From NCBI GenBank assembly GCA_002377645.1, contig DFQF01000061.1, positions 1 to 26,325 on the forward strand: a DNA stretch of 26,325 nucleotides, given 5' to 3'. Under the pieces are notes generated by a model. The model saw only the letters and a list, made by a program, of their open reading frames with translations. It was not told the origin of the DNA and searched no databases. This document shows positions 1-8,707 of the stretch, piece by piece. The stretch comes from Nitrospinaceae bacterium UBA3496 (lineage in GTDB: Bacteria > UBA8248). Every line of letters starts with the position of its first letter. The stretch's first letter is position 1. Both the position numbers and the translations under genes were made by a program.

Positions 1-1383
1 GCCGTTTGCAATAGAAGAGGTTAAGCTAGCAACTTGGATTGGAGTCGTCTCAAGAAATCCCTGTCCAATAGAAAGATTATACGTGTCCCCAAGGTACCAC
101 CTTGTATAACCCTTTCTTCTCTTTTTCCATTCTTCCTTTTTCCATTTTTCTGACGGCAAAAGTCCAGATCTTTCCTTTTTTGAAAATCCAGTTTTTTTCC
201 CCACTCCAAACTGGTTTGCATATTTTCTAATATGATCAAATCCCATTTTTCTTCCAGCTTTGTAAAAGTATACATCGCAACTTTGAGCGACGGCGTCTTT
301 TAGCCCCAATTTTCCATGCCCTTCTTTTTTCCAACATTTTTTTGGCTCATTTTTTTTCCCCATATATATTCTTCCGTTACAAAAGAATTCATTTTCTTTC
401 TCAAAATCTGAATGTGATAGAAAAGCAAAGGCCATAATAGTCTTGAAGATCGAACCTGGAGGATACGAACTTTTTAGAGGTCTATTTAATAAAGGTTTCA
501 GGGGATTATCATTAACCATTTTCCAATCCTTCGGAATAACTCGTCCCTTAAAAATATTCGGATCGTAATTTGGATGAGAGATGATAGATAAGACTGCACC
601 ATTCATTGGATCTAAAGCGATAACACTTCCTTCGTATTTACTGAAAAGTTCTGAAATCTTTTTTTGGAGTCTTAGGTTAATGGTTAAGTGAATATTATTG
701 CCTGATTTTTGCTTAAAAGGAGTTATTATTCTTTTTTTTCTTCCATGTGCATCAACTTCAATTCTTTCAATGCCTATGTCACCTCTTAAGAATTTTTCAT
801 GTGATTTCTCTATTCCTTGAAATCCAATATAGTCCCCGATCTTGTAATTTTTTAGTTTGGTTTTGTTGATTTCTCTAAGATATCCTATGAGATGCGCATA
901 AAAATGACCGTCAGGATATTCTCTGATCAAATCAGAATCTATAGTTACGCCGGGGAGTGCTAACCTATGTTCTGCAATCTTCGCTAAGGTTTTCTGATTA
1001 ATATCCCTCAATAAAAGTATGGGTCTATATTGGTTCTTCTTTTTTAGTTTTTTTATGAAAAAATTGATATCAATTTTTGTGATAGATGAAAGGTTATTCA
1101 AAGTAGATCTCAAGTTTTTAGTTTTCTCTATCGTTATATATACATTTATCGATCCACGATTTACAGCAAGTTCTTTCCCTTCGTTGTCAAGAATTAGACC
1201 CCTTGGACTTTTTACTCTTTGTTCTGATATTCGATTGTTTTCTGATTGTTTATTTAGTTCATCCCCTTTGATAATTTGGAGATAAAAAAGCCTAAGTGAG
1301 AAGATAATCATAATTATTATGAAGATAAATTGGCATATTTTAACTCTTCTATCGCCTAAATCAGTTCTATTTTCGCTGAACAT
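1..1383 (-). CDS. mrdA: Penicillin-binding protein 2 (elongasome transpeptidase), C-terminus cut by window edge
   Basis: Class B PBP that cross-links peptidoglycan during lateral wall elongation; anchored in the inner membrane with its catalytic domain in the periplasm. The frame is open for 461 codons from the ATG at 1383 to base 1, so the gene continues beyond the window. One N-terminal membrane segment (residues about 17-36) is followed by the dimerisation region (SPRGLILD at 59-66; IGFQGIEKS at 186-194) and the transpeptidase domain. The nucleophile box is PPGSIFK with Ser311 and Lys314. The second box is Ser368-Cys-Asp370, in the context QSCDVYFY, the form usual for PBP2. IGQGFLETTPIQ (439-450) is also typical. 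The third box (KTG) lies outside. The gene starts 3 nt after mreD ends, so it is last or near last in the mre operon; rodA would be expected next. The encoded part shows no frameshift. An 84-residue frame inside it at 21-275 is only a shadow. Confidence 0.96.
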   Translation of the reverse strand, partial: MFSENRTDLGDRRVKICQFIFIIIMIIFSLRLFYLQIIKGDELNKQSENNRISEQRVKSPRGLILDNEGKELAVNRGSINVYITIEKTKNLRSTLNNLSSITKIDINFFIKKLKKKNQYRPILLLRDINQKTLAKIAEHRLALPGVTIDSDLIREYPDGHFYAHLIGYLREINKTKLKNYKIGDYIGFQGIEKSHEKFLRGDIGIERIEVDAHGRKKRIITPFKQKSGNNIHLTINLRLQKKISELFSKYEGSVIALDPMNGAVLSIISHPNYDPNIFKGRVIPKDWKMVNDNPLKPLLNRPLKSSYPPGSIFKTIMAFAFLSHSDFEKENEFFCNGRIYMGKKNEPKKCWKKEGHGKLGLKDAVAQSCDVYFYKAGRKMGFDHIRKYANQFGVGKKTGFSKKERSGLLPSEKWKKEEWKKRRKGYTRWYLGDTYNLSIGQGFLETTPIQVASLTSSIANG

Positions 1384-1386
1384 AAT

Positions 1387-1905
1387 TTACCTTATTGGAT
1401 AATTGATTTCTTTTCTAGATTGAACAAATTTTGTCTGACATTTGAAAAGAAAAGAGATAAGTACTGGTCCTAAAAATACATTTTGAACAGTGCTTGAAAT
1501 TGTTTCTAGGAAAAAAACGCTTGTAATTGAATCTGAAGGCATCGCGAAATAGAAAAAGAGGGTAGTTGTTAATTTATCTAAAATTGAGAAAATAGAACAC
1601 AAGATGAAAATGGACAAGAAATCTTTTTTTGCATAGTCGCTTTGAATTCTTCCAATTGCAAAAACAGAAATGGTCTTAGTTAGTGCATTGATTCCGAGTA
1701 TTCCTCCTGCGAAAACATCTTTGAGTGTTCCTAATATGAATCCTGTAATTAAAGCTGTATATTTCTCGTCACTTAAAGCAAAGAAAATTGCAACTATGAG
1801 AAAAGTGTCTAGCTTCCCTATAAATAAGAACGCAAGAAAGTCAGCAGCAGTATTATGAAAGACAATTGACAAGATGATTGTCATCAAGGTGAATGTAATA
1901 GTCAT
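1387..1905 (-). CDS. mreD: Rod shape-determining protein MreD
   Basis: Integral inner-membrane component of the MreBCD elongasome, linking cytoplasmic MreB filaments to periplasmic MreC and PBP2. The 172-residue product is strongly hydrophobic, with about five predicted membrane segments, and has the usual MreD length (about 160-175). The conserved central part, FILGTLKDVFAGGILGINAL (residues about 56-75), is the recognisable MreD signature region. The ATG at 1905 overlaps the mreC stop (ATGA, 4 nt) and is preceded by AAGGGGA with a 7-nt spacer, so translation is probably coupled to mreC. Sequence conservation in this family is low, so the call rests on hydrophobicity, the central motif and position between mreC and mrdA. 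Confidence 0.93.
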   Translation of the reverse strand: MTITFTLMTIILSIVFHNTAADFLAFLFIGKLDTFLIVAIFFALSDEKYTALITGFILGTLKDVFAGGILGINALTKTISVFAIGRIQSDYAKKDFLSIFILCSIFSILDKLTTTLFFYFAMPSDSITSVFFLETISSTVQNVFLGPVLISFLFKCQTKFVQSRKEINYPIR

Positions 1906-2726
1906 TTTAATTTCCCCTTGATTTCTTCCATGATTTTTAGTTCCTCTAGTTTGTTGAAATTAACAGCAGGTTCAACTATTAATTTTTTAAATGAGGAATC
2001 ATTTTTTGATTTCACGACGTAGCCGACATAAATTCCTTTAGGAAAAATTTCGCCAAGTCCAGAAGTGATAAGGAGGTCTCCTGGTAAAATATCAGAGTCT
2101 TTAGAAACAAATTCAACAATTCCTTTTGTTGCATTTATCATTGAAAAAACCCCCTGTGTTCTTGTTCTTTGGACTCTTACATGAACTGGGCTTCTTGGAT
2201 CTGTAATAAGTAATACCCGGCTTGTATAAAGATGGGATTGATCAATACGACCAACTAGGCCTTGAGAGTTAATAACGATCATATTTTGTTTGATGTTATG
2301 TTTTCTTCCTTTGCCGATTAGTACAGTTTTTGAAAATACATTCTTTTCTTTTCCTATAACTTTTGCGGTATGGTATTTAAATCCTTTTTCTTCTTTGACC
2401 TTTAATATTGTATGCAGTCTCGAAATCTCTGATTTTAGTTCCCAAAATTTCTTCTGGATGTTTTGTAATGCATGTAATTGTTTTTTGATTTTGACATTTT
2501 CTTTCCTGAAGTCTTTTAAATCCAAATAATTCTTCCACAAATCTTTAGTCCATTCCTTGGGGATATTGCTAACTTTGAGAATTGGACTTACAAAGAAAAG
2601 AATTGTTTTCTCTATTTCTGCCAACTTGTCCCTTGACCTAATACTTAGAGTGATGAGCGTAAAAGAAAGAGAAAGTAGGAAAACTAAAACGACAATATGT
2701 TTTTTTTCGTACAGAAAATTATTCAT
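1902..2726 (-). CDS. mreC: Rod shape-determining protein MreC
   Basis: Bitopic inner-membrane protein whose periplasmic part dimerises and binds PBP2 and MreB partners to organise cell-wall elongation. The 274-residue product has a short cytoplasmic head, one membrane segment (residues about 11-28), a charged coiled-coil stretch (about 60-115, rich in Lys, Glu and Leu), then the two-lobed beta domain. Family-typical stretches are KTVLIGKGRKHNIKQNMIVI, GLVGRIDQSH and VLLITDPRSPVHVRVQRTR. LPGDLLITSGLGEIFPKGIYVG near the end matches the usual GDxVxTSGxGGxFPxGxxVG pattern. Start is the ATG at 2726, 60 nt after mreB. Length and order are normal for the family. Confidence 0.96.
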   Translation of the reverse strand: MNNFLYEKKHIVVLVFLLSLSFTLITLSIRSRDKLAEIEKTILFFVSPILKVSNIPKEWTKDLWKNYLDLKDFRKENVKIKKQLHALQNIQKKFWELKSEISRLHTILKVKEEKGFKYHTAKVIGKEKNVFSKTVLIGKGRKHNIKQNMIVINSQGLVGRIDQSHLYTSRVLLITDPRSPVHVRVQRTRTQGVFSMINATKGIVEFVSKDSDILPGDLLITSGLGEIFPKGIYVGYVVKSKNDSSFKKLIVEPAVNFNKLEELKIMEEIKGKLK

Positions 2727-2786
2727 GTGAATCTCTGGAACAAACTAGGCGGATATTCTATAGAAGTTACTGATTTGAATTGGAAA

Positions 2787-4069
<1,283 letters not shown>

Positions 4070-5962
4070 ATGCTTACGTATTTAAGAAATAAGGGAAATT
4101 CGCTGATTTTAAAATGTCTGCTAGGTTTTGTGGCATTGACTTTCGTCACTTGGGGTGGTTTTTCACTTTCTGATGGTCCAAATTCTGCTGCAAGAATTGC
4201 TGTTCAGGTGGATGATTCCTCTATTTCAATTAAAGATTTTGAAGCACGTTATTCGATTAAATTAGAGGCAATGAGAAAACAGTTAGGGCCTCTTTTTAAT
4301 GAAGAATTAGTTAAGAAAATGGGCTTAAGAAATAGTATTTTTAGTAATATGATTATTGAATTGTTGCAGATCAATGAATCAAAAAGATTAGGCATATCAA
4401 TATCCAAAGATGAAGTACGAGCAATAATAGAAGGGATGCCTCATTTTAATAGAGCAGGGAAATTTGATTCTAGCTTATATTTCAGATTATTAGATTCAAA
4501 TCGTGTTACTCCTAAGATGTTTGAAGAAGATATTAGAAATCAACTTACTCTGAAGCGTCTCAGGAATTATGTTGGTCTTGGGGTCTCTGTAACTGAAGAG
4601 GATATACTAGAGTCCTATAGGTATGATAATGACAAAATTTCAATTCAGTATATTGATCTTAGTTTTGATCTTTTTGAGAAAAAGATTTCTGCAACGGAAT
4701 TAAAAATAAAAGAATTTTATGAAAAAAATAAAGAAAAGTTTCGAGAAGATGCAAAGAGAAACGTGAGATGGTGGTATCTTGCATATGATGCGGTTAAATC
4801 TAAAATTAAGATCACTGAATCAGAAATAAAGGCTAGGTATTCTCAGACAAAGCAACTTTATAAAGTGAAAGGAAAGGCGGAATTAAGTCAGATTTTTCTC
4901 AAGACGCCTCCAGGAATTAAGAAGAAAGAATTAGAAAAGTTGAAGAGTTCTCTTGTTGCAATCAGAAAACGAATAGTAAAAGGTGAGAGTTTTGCGGCTA
5001 TGGCAAAAGAGTATTCGCAAGGTCCAGCTGCAAAAAAAGGAGGAGTTCTTGGAATAGTCAGTGAAGTTGATATGCTTCCTGAAATTCGAAAGTCATTAGC
5101 AAAGATTAAAAAAGGTGAAATGAGCCTACCGATTAAGTCCTCTTTTGGATTTCATTTATTGTTTTTGAAAGACAGAAAGAAAGAGCGTTTGAAAAATATT
5201 GAAGAAGTTCGTTCTCACGTTAGAAATGATCTTTTAAATCAAAAAGCTCCTGGGTATGCAAAAAATATGTTGGAAAAAGTAAGGTATGCTTTTGAGGATA
5301 AAAAGAAACTACCGGGAGTTGGTATTTTAGTAGAGGGGGAGAGTGGTTTCTTTGAAAAAAAAGCACCTCCGATGTTTATTCCTGACAAGGAACTTCTTGC
5401 AGATCTTGCCTTCTCTCTGTCTGATAAAAGAAAGATATCGCCTGAGAAGAAAGGTAAGAATGGAGTCATGTTTGTTTCTTTGTTAGGAAAGAAGAGTTCT
5501 GCAATACCTGAATTTAGATCGATCTTGAGTAAGGTAAAGAAGAAATATTTATTAGAGCAAGGGGCTAAGTTAGCTAAAGAAGAATCAGGGAAATATCTGA
5601 AGGAATTGAGTGCAGGAAATAACTCATTAGAGAAAATTTCAAAAAATTTTGAGGTAGAAATATTAAGTGTAAAGAAATTTTCGAGATCAGGTGTTCCAAA
5701 ATTCTTCCAAGGTAATAGGAAAGAAATTTCCTTATTGTTTTCTTTGGGAAAAAATAAATTTGGCAATGTCATCCTGTCTGACAAATTTGTTTTATATAAA
5801 GTTTTACGAGATCCTGAAAGTGACATGAAGAACTTTGACAAGCAGAAAAAAGAAATTAGAAAGAGAGTTTTGGAAGAGAAAAAGAATCTTTTGTATAATC
5901 GTTATCTTGAGTCGTTGAGAAAGTCATCGAAGATTATGGTTGGAACAGGTTTTAAACTTTAA
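4070..5962 (+). CDS. PpiD/SurA-like membrane-anchored peptidyl-prolyl isomerase
   Basis: Probable periplasmic folding chaperone acting on proteins leaving the Sec translocon. The 630-residue product has an N-terminal uncleaved membrane anchor (about 13-31, ILKCLLGFVALTFVTWGGF). A SurA_N/PpiD-type chaperone region follows (about 40-230), with the familiar pattern AGKFDSSLYFRLL then MFEEDIRNQLTLKRLR. A parvulin (PpiC) rotamase domain sits at about 270-370: AELSQIFLKTP, FAAMAKEYSQGPAAKKGGVLG, and SFGFHLLFLKDR at the end. A C-terminal region (about 380-630) resembles the second chaperone half of PpiD. Length matches PpiD (about 620). The single intact rotamase domain argues for PpiD rather than SurA. 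It has its own transcript, divergent from mreB and convergent with the AbrB-like gene, with only 24 nt between stops. Whether the rotamase is active cannot be judged here. Confidence 0.9.
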   Translation: MLTYLRNKGNSLILKCLLGFVALTFVTWGGFSLSDGPNSAARIAVQVDDSSISIKDFEARYSIKLEAMRKQLGPLFNEELVKKMGLRNSIFSNMIIELLQINESKRLGISISKDEVRAIIEGMPHFNRAGKFDSSLYFRLLDSNRVTPKMFEEDIRNQLTLKRLRNYVGLGVSVTEEDILESYRYDNDKISIQYIDLSFDLFEKKISATELKIKEFYEKNKEKFREDAKRNVRWWYLAYDAVKSKIKITESEIKARYSQTKQLYKVKGKAELSQIFLKTPPGIKKKELEKLKSSLVAIRKRIVKGESFAAMAKEYSQGPAAKKGGVLGIVSEVDMLPEIRKSLAKIKKGEMSLPIKSSFGFHLLFLKDRKKERLKNIEEVRSHVRNDLLNQKAPGYAKNMLEKVRYAFEDKKKLPGVGILVEGESGFFEKKAPPMFIPDKELLADLAFSLSDKRKISPEKKGKNGVMFVSLLGKKSSAIPEFRSILSKVKKKYLLEQGAKLAKEESGKYLKELSAGNNSLEKISKNFEVEILSVKKFSRSGVPKFFQGNRKEISLLFSLGKNKFGNVILSDKFVLYKVLRDPESDMKNFDKQKKEIRKRVLEEKKNLLYNRYLESLRKSSKIMVGTGFKL

Positions 5963-5986
5963 ATAATTTTTTTTCATTCTAAGTTG

Positions 5987-6301
5987 TTAATCCCAAAAAT
6001 CTCTTTTGTCTTCCTCTCTAAAAGTATGCTTTTCTTTTACTCTTTCCTCAAATGTTTTATTTGCCTGTTCTTTTTGTTTTTTTTGTTTCTCGAAAAGGTC
6101 ACTAAATTCGACTTTCTTTTTGTTTTTTGCTTCTTGGAAAGGATCTTTTATTTGGTGCCTAGATAATATTGCTGATTGATCTTGAATTTCCAATTTTATC
6201 TTGTGACCAGAAACAATCGCGAGTTTCTTCATGATCTCTTTTGAAAGGTATATTCTTCCTTTATCTTCAACATCTAGGATATATATATTTTCATCTGACA
6301 T
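5987..6301 (-). CDS. Small AbrB/SpoVT-like (swapped-hairpin) protein with charged tail
   Basis: A 104-residue protein, function unknown. Residues about 6-50 (YILDVEDKGRIYLSKEI then MKKLAIVSGHKIKLEI and ILSRHQI) match the SpoVT-AbrB pattern, in which a GR-Y-L-P-like strand is followed by KLGI-GD-I-L. This fold binds DNA as a dimer and is found in transition-state regulators and in MazE-type antitoxins. The tail from about 51 is very rich in Lys and Glu and is probably helical or disordered. ATG at 6301 has a good ribosome site, AGGAG with a 6-nt spacer, supporting a real gene. It lies 74 nt downstream of thiD on the same strand. No toxin-like partner is beside it, so a free-standing regulator is as likely as an antitoxin. 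The Pro that usually follows the GR-Y-L strand is Ser20 here. Confidence 0.72.
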   Translation of the reverse strand: MSDENIYILDVEDKGRIYLSKEIMKKLAIVSGHKIKLEIQDQSAILSRHQIKDPFQEAKNKKKVEFSDLFEKQKKQKEQANKTFEERVKEKHTFREEDKRDFWD

Positions 6302-6375
6302 GGTTGTCTCCTATTAATTTATGGCTTTGCTAGCTATTATACCTTGAAAAAAATAAGATATCTTGCTCATTAGAA

Positions 6376-7203
6376 TTAAGAATAGTTCTTTTTCTTTAAA
6401 AAGTGCATATGATTTAAAGGTCCTTTTCCGCTTCCGATATCAAAAGATGACTTTATACATTTCTGTATAAAGTCTTTGGCTTCCTTAATGGATCTTCTTA
6501 GAGAGAGACCGTTTGCTAACCCACAAGTAATTGCTGAAGAAAGCGTACATCCGGTTCCATGTGTGTTTTCTGTGTCAATGAATTTGCCTTCATAGGTATA
6601 ACAAGAAGAGCCATAACAAAGTATGTCTGTAGCACCGCTTTGCAAATGTCCACCTTTTAATAGAACTGCTTTTGGTCCTAAGTTTTTAAGCGATCTTGCA
6701 ATTTCTTTCATTTCTTTTATTGTCTTTATTTTTTCTTTGAGTTTTAAAATTTCCTGCGCTTCTTCTAAGTTAGGTGTTATTAGTGTTGCCAACGGGAAGA
6801 GTTTCTCTATTAGGCATGAAATAGAATTTTTATCTAATAACTCATTTCCAGTTTTGGAAATCATTACTGGGTCTACGACTACATTAGTAAGTTTGTATTT
6901 TGTTATCATTTTGCAAACAAGTTTAATTATTGATTCATTTACAAGCATTCCAGTTTTAAGTGCATTTACAGCAAAATCTGAACAAACAGAATCAATTTGA
7001 TTTTTTATAATTTCTATTTCTACAGGTTTGATTTTCTGGATTTTGGAAGTATTTTGTGCTGTTAAAGCAGTTATTACAGATGTGCCATACACACCAAAGA
7101 CAGTAAACGTTTTTAAGTCTGCCTGTATACCTGCGCCACCAGAGGAGTCAGAACCAGCAATAGATAAAGCTATAGACACTTTTTTATTCTTCTTAGTTGG
7201 CAA
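6376..7203 (-). CDS. thiD: Hydroxymethylpyrimidine/phosphomethylpyrimidine kinase
   Basis: Phosphorylates HMP and HMP-P to HMP-PP for thiamine diphosphate synthesis; cytoplasmic ribokinase-like fold. Recognised from [20 protein letters not shown] at the N-terminus, [32 protein letters not shown] and the anion-hole/catalytic motif [12 protein letters not shown] near the C-terminus. I chose TTG at 7203 (275 residues) instead of the longer frame from TTG at 7233, because GAGGAG (plus-strand 7211-7216) sits exactly 7 nt upstream and the family begins just before [12 protein letters not shown] perfect TATAAT on the minus strand (plus-strand 7267-7272) may be its -10 box, though no good -35 is visible. 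The other thiamine genes are absent, so it is a lone thi gene. The ribosome site lies inside a small inverted repeat. Confidence 0.95.
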   Translation of the reverse strand: MPTKKNKKVSIALSIAGSDSSGGAGIQADLKTFTVFGVYGTSVITALTAQNTSKIQKIKPVEIEIIKNQIDSVCSDFAVNALKTGMLVNESIIKLVCKMITKYKLTNVVVDPVMISKTGNELLDKNSISCLIEKLFPLATLITPNLEEAQEILKLKEKIKTIKEMKEIARSLKNLGPKAVLLKGGHLQSGATDILCYGSSCYTYEGKFIDTENTHGTGCTLSSAITCGLANGLSLRRSIKEAKDFIQKCIKSSFDIGSGKGPLNHMHFLKKKNYS

Positions 7204-7215
7204 GGAGTTTCTCCT
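7203..7215 (-). promoter_or_regulatory. Inverted repeat covering the thiD ribosome binding site and start
   Basis: On the minus strand AGGAG-AAA-CTCCT can fold into a 5-bp stem with a 3-nt loop. One arm is the Shine-Dalgarno sequence and the other reaches the first base of the chosen TTG start. Formation would hide the ribosome site. The stem is short, so a regulatory effect is only a possibility. It also marks where translation starts. Confidence 0.35.
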
Positions 7216-7301
7216 CAAATGAAGTTTATTCAAACTTTTTTATATATCACTAAAAAATTTGATGCAATTATAAAATGCAATATATGAATTAAAATATATT
7301 C

Positions 7302-7330
7302 TTGACAAAAATGTTTAGGAATAATAGTGT
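7302..7330 (+). promoter_or_regulatory. Candidate sigma-70-type promoter of the cysteine operon
   Basis: A perfect -35 hexamer TTGACA lies at 7302-7307. With the standard 17-nt spacer the -10 position holds TAGTGT (7325-7330), a weak match; TAATAG at 7322-7327 is closer to consensus but the spacer is only 14. A 7-bp inverted repeat, AATATAT at 7279-7285 and ATATATT at 7294-7300, lies directly upstream and could bind a regulator, possibly the Rrf2 protein of this operon. The first gene begins at 7364 with AGAGGA 7 nt upstream. Confidence 0.4.
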
Positions 7331-7363
7331 TGTGTCGTTTTTATTTTATTAGAGGATTAACTA

Positions 7364-8326
7364 ATGAGCCCTTCTGGTATTAGAGGTAGGCCCCCTAAAG
7401 TTTCTAGAGCTCTTCCAAGTGTTTTAAAACGAATTGGTTCAACGCCCTTAATAGAGTTGAATAAGCTTCCTGATAGTAAAGGCGCTCGAGTTTTTGCAAA
7501 AATTGAACAACTAAACCCAGGTGGGAGTATAAAAGATCGTATAGCTTTGAATATGATTCTGGATGCTGAAAAAAGGGGTCGCATATCCAAAGGTTCTACC
7601 ATAATAGAACCTACTAGTGGAAATACTGGTATTGGATTAGCGATGGTAGGAGCTGTTTTAGGATACAAGGTGATTATAGTATTGAGTGAAAGTATGAGCG
7701 ATGAAAGAAGAACTATACTCAAGAAATATGGAGCAGAAGTCATTTTAAGTGATAGTAATGGGGGGATGTATGGTTCTGTAATAAAGGCAAATGAAATTGT
7801 GTCTGAAAACCCTGATTTTTTCATGCCTCAACAGTTTAATAATCAAGCTAACCCTGAAGTGCATAGAAACTATACTGTTCGTGAGATACTCCGTGATATG
7901 GGACAAAAAAAGGTGGATGCATTTGTTGCAGGTGTTGGTACCGGAGGAACTATTACTGGTGTTGGCGATGTTTTGAAATCTGTTAACGATTCCACAAAAA
8001 TAGTTGCCGTAGAACCGGAAGCTTGTGCGGTTTTATCAGGGAAGAAACCAGGGCAACATCGAATACAGGGAATTGGTGCTGGTTTTGTGCCAAACGTTTT
8101 GAACGTAGATTTAATAGATGAAATCAACACAGTTTCTGATCAGGATGCCTACGATTTCTCAAAAGCGTTAAGTAAAGAAGAAGGAATTCTTGCGGGGATT
8201 TCTTCAGGTGCTTCAACTTGCGCAGCGATATCGTTAGCTAGTCGAATGTCTAGGGAAGAAAATGTAGTCGTAATGTTGCCTGATAGTGCTGAACGCTATT
8301 ATAGTTTAGAACCCTATTTTGGGTAA
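7364..8326 (+). CDS. cysK: Cysteine synthase A (O-acetylserine sulfhydrylase)
   Basis: PLP enzyme that joins O-acetylserine and sulfide to make cysteine. The 320-residue product carries the PLP lysine at Lys57 in NPGGSIKDR, the substrate loop PTSGNTGIGLA (TSGNTG at 84-89), the phosphate-binding loop GTGGTITG (from 192) and GISSGAS (279-285). KPGQHRIQGIGAGFVP (228-243) and the end ERYYSLEPYF are the CysK-type pattern, separating it from the second synthase downstream. It leads the operon; the carrier protein starts 33 nt after its stop. Having both synthase types in one operon suggests parallel sulfide and thiocarboxylate routes. In Bacillus subtilis CysK also partners the Rrf2 regulator CymR, which is relevant because an Rrf2 gene lies downstream. 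Confidence 0.94.
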   Translation: MSPSGIRGRPPKVSRALPSVLKRIGSTPLIELNKLPDSKGARVFAKIEQLNPGGSIKDRIALNMILDAEKRGRISKGSTIIEPTSGNTGIGLAMVGAVLGYKVIIVLSESMSDERRTILKKYGAEVILSDSNGGMYGSVIKANEIVSENPDFFMPQQFNNQANPEVHRNYTVREILRDMGQKKVDAFVAGVGTGGTITGVGDVLKSVNDSTKIVAVEPEACAVLSGKKPGQHRIQGIGAGFVPNVLNVDLIDEINTVSDQDAYDFSKALSKEEGILAGISSGASTCAAISLASRMSREENVVVMLPDSAERYYSLEPYFG

Positions 8327-8359
8327 TTTTTTGGTTTGTAACTTTAATGGGAGAAAAAT

Positions 8360-8638
8360 ATGGCTGTTGTTGTTAGAATTCCGACCCCTCTGCAAGAATT
8401 TTCTAAAAATAGAGAAACAGTTGAGGTCAAAGGAGAAAATGTAAAAGATGCTCTTTCAGCCTTAGATGCAGAGTGCCCTGGTATAAAGAGTAGATTGTAT
8501 GATGAAGAGGGAAGATTACGACGATTTGTAAATATATATGTTAATCAGGAGGATATACGATTTTTGCAGGGAGAAGAAACTTCTTTGAATGAGAATGACG
8601 AAATTTCTATTATTCCTGCAATTGCTGGTGGTTTTTAA
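8360..8638 (+). CDS. ThiS/MoaD-fold sulfur carrier protein (CysO-like) ending in GGF
   Basis: A 92-residue ubiquitin-fold sulfur carrier. MoaD-like features are the start VVVRIPTPLQEFSKN, RFVNIYVNQEDIRFLQG in the middle and NDEISIIPAIAGGF at the end. In this family the C-terminal Gly-Gly is adenylated and converted to a thiocarboxylate, which here would feed the CysM-type synthase directly downstream. The chain ends Gly90-Gly91-Phe92, so Phe92 must be removed before activation; a JAMM protease encoded two genes later is the natural candidate. Start ATG at 8360 has GGGAG closely upstream. The E1-like activating enzyme (MoeB/ThiF type) is not in the window. It could alternatively serve thiamine synthesis, since thiD is nearby, but the flanking cysteine synthases make the cysteine role more likely. 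Confidence 0.88.
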   Translation: MAVVVRIPTPLQEFSKNRETVEVKGENVKDALSALDAECPGIKSRLYDEEGRLRRFVNIYVNQEDIRFLQGEETSLNENDEISIIPAIAGGF

Positions 8639-8666
8639 CTGGTGGGGTCGACCACTCTGGCCCGAG
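8639..8666. other. GC-rich patch with short dyad in the cysO-cysM gap
   Basis: A 28-nt stretch of roughly 70 percent GC stands out in this AT-rich window, directly after the carrier-protein stop. It contains the perfect 8-bp palindrome GGTCGACC (8646-8653) and a GTGG/CCAC stem with a 6-nt loop (8642-8645 with 8652-8655). No T-run follows, so it is not a standard terminator; an mRNA processing or attenuating element is possible. Confidence 0.3.
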
Positions 8667-8707
8667 TAATAATTATGAGTAGTAGTTGATTTTGCGAAGG
8701 ATTTCTC

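Noticed and set aside
21..275. Minus-strand 84-residue frame at the left edge
   Set aside because: It lies in another frame inside the PBP2 gene, whose frame is open through base 1 and contains clear PBP2 motifs.
5239..5841. 200-residue antisense frame within the PpiD-like gene
   Set aside because: No recognisable motif; the plus-strand frame encodes a full-length, family-typical protein across the same bases.
5963..5986. Possible terminator in the 24-nt gap between convergent PpiD-like and AbrB-like genes
   Set aside because: There is a T-run but no stem before it.
5987..7203. Toxin-antitoxin pair made of the AbrB-like gene and a neighbour
   Set aside because: Both neighbours are housekeeping genes (thiD and a PpiD-like chaperone), and no small toxin-like frame is adjacent.
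7357..7824. 155-residue antisense frame over cysK
   Set aside because: Low-complexity, no ribosome site or motif; it mirrors the strongly conserved cysK frame.
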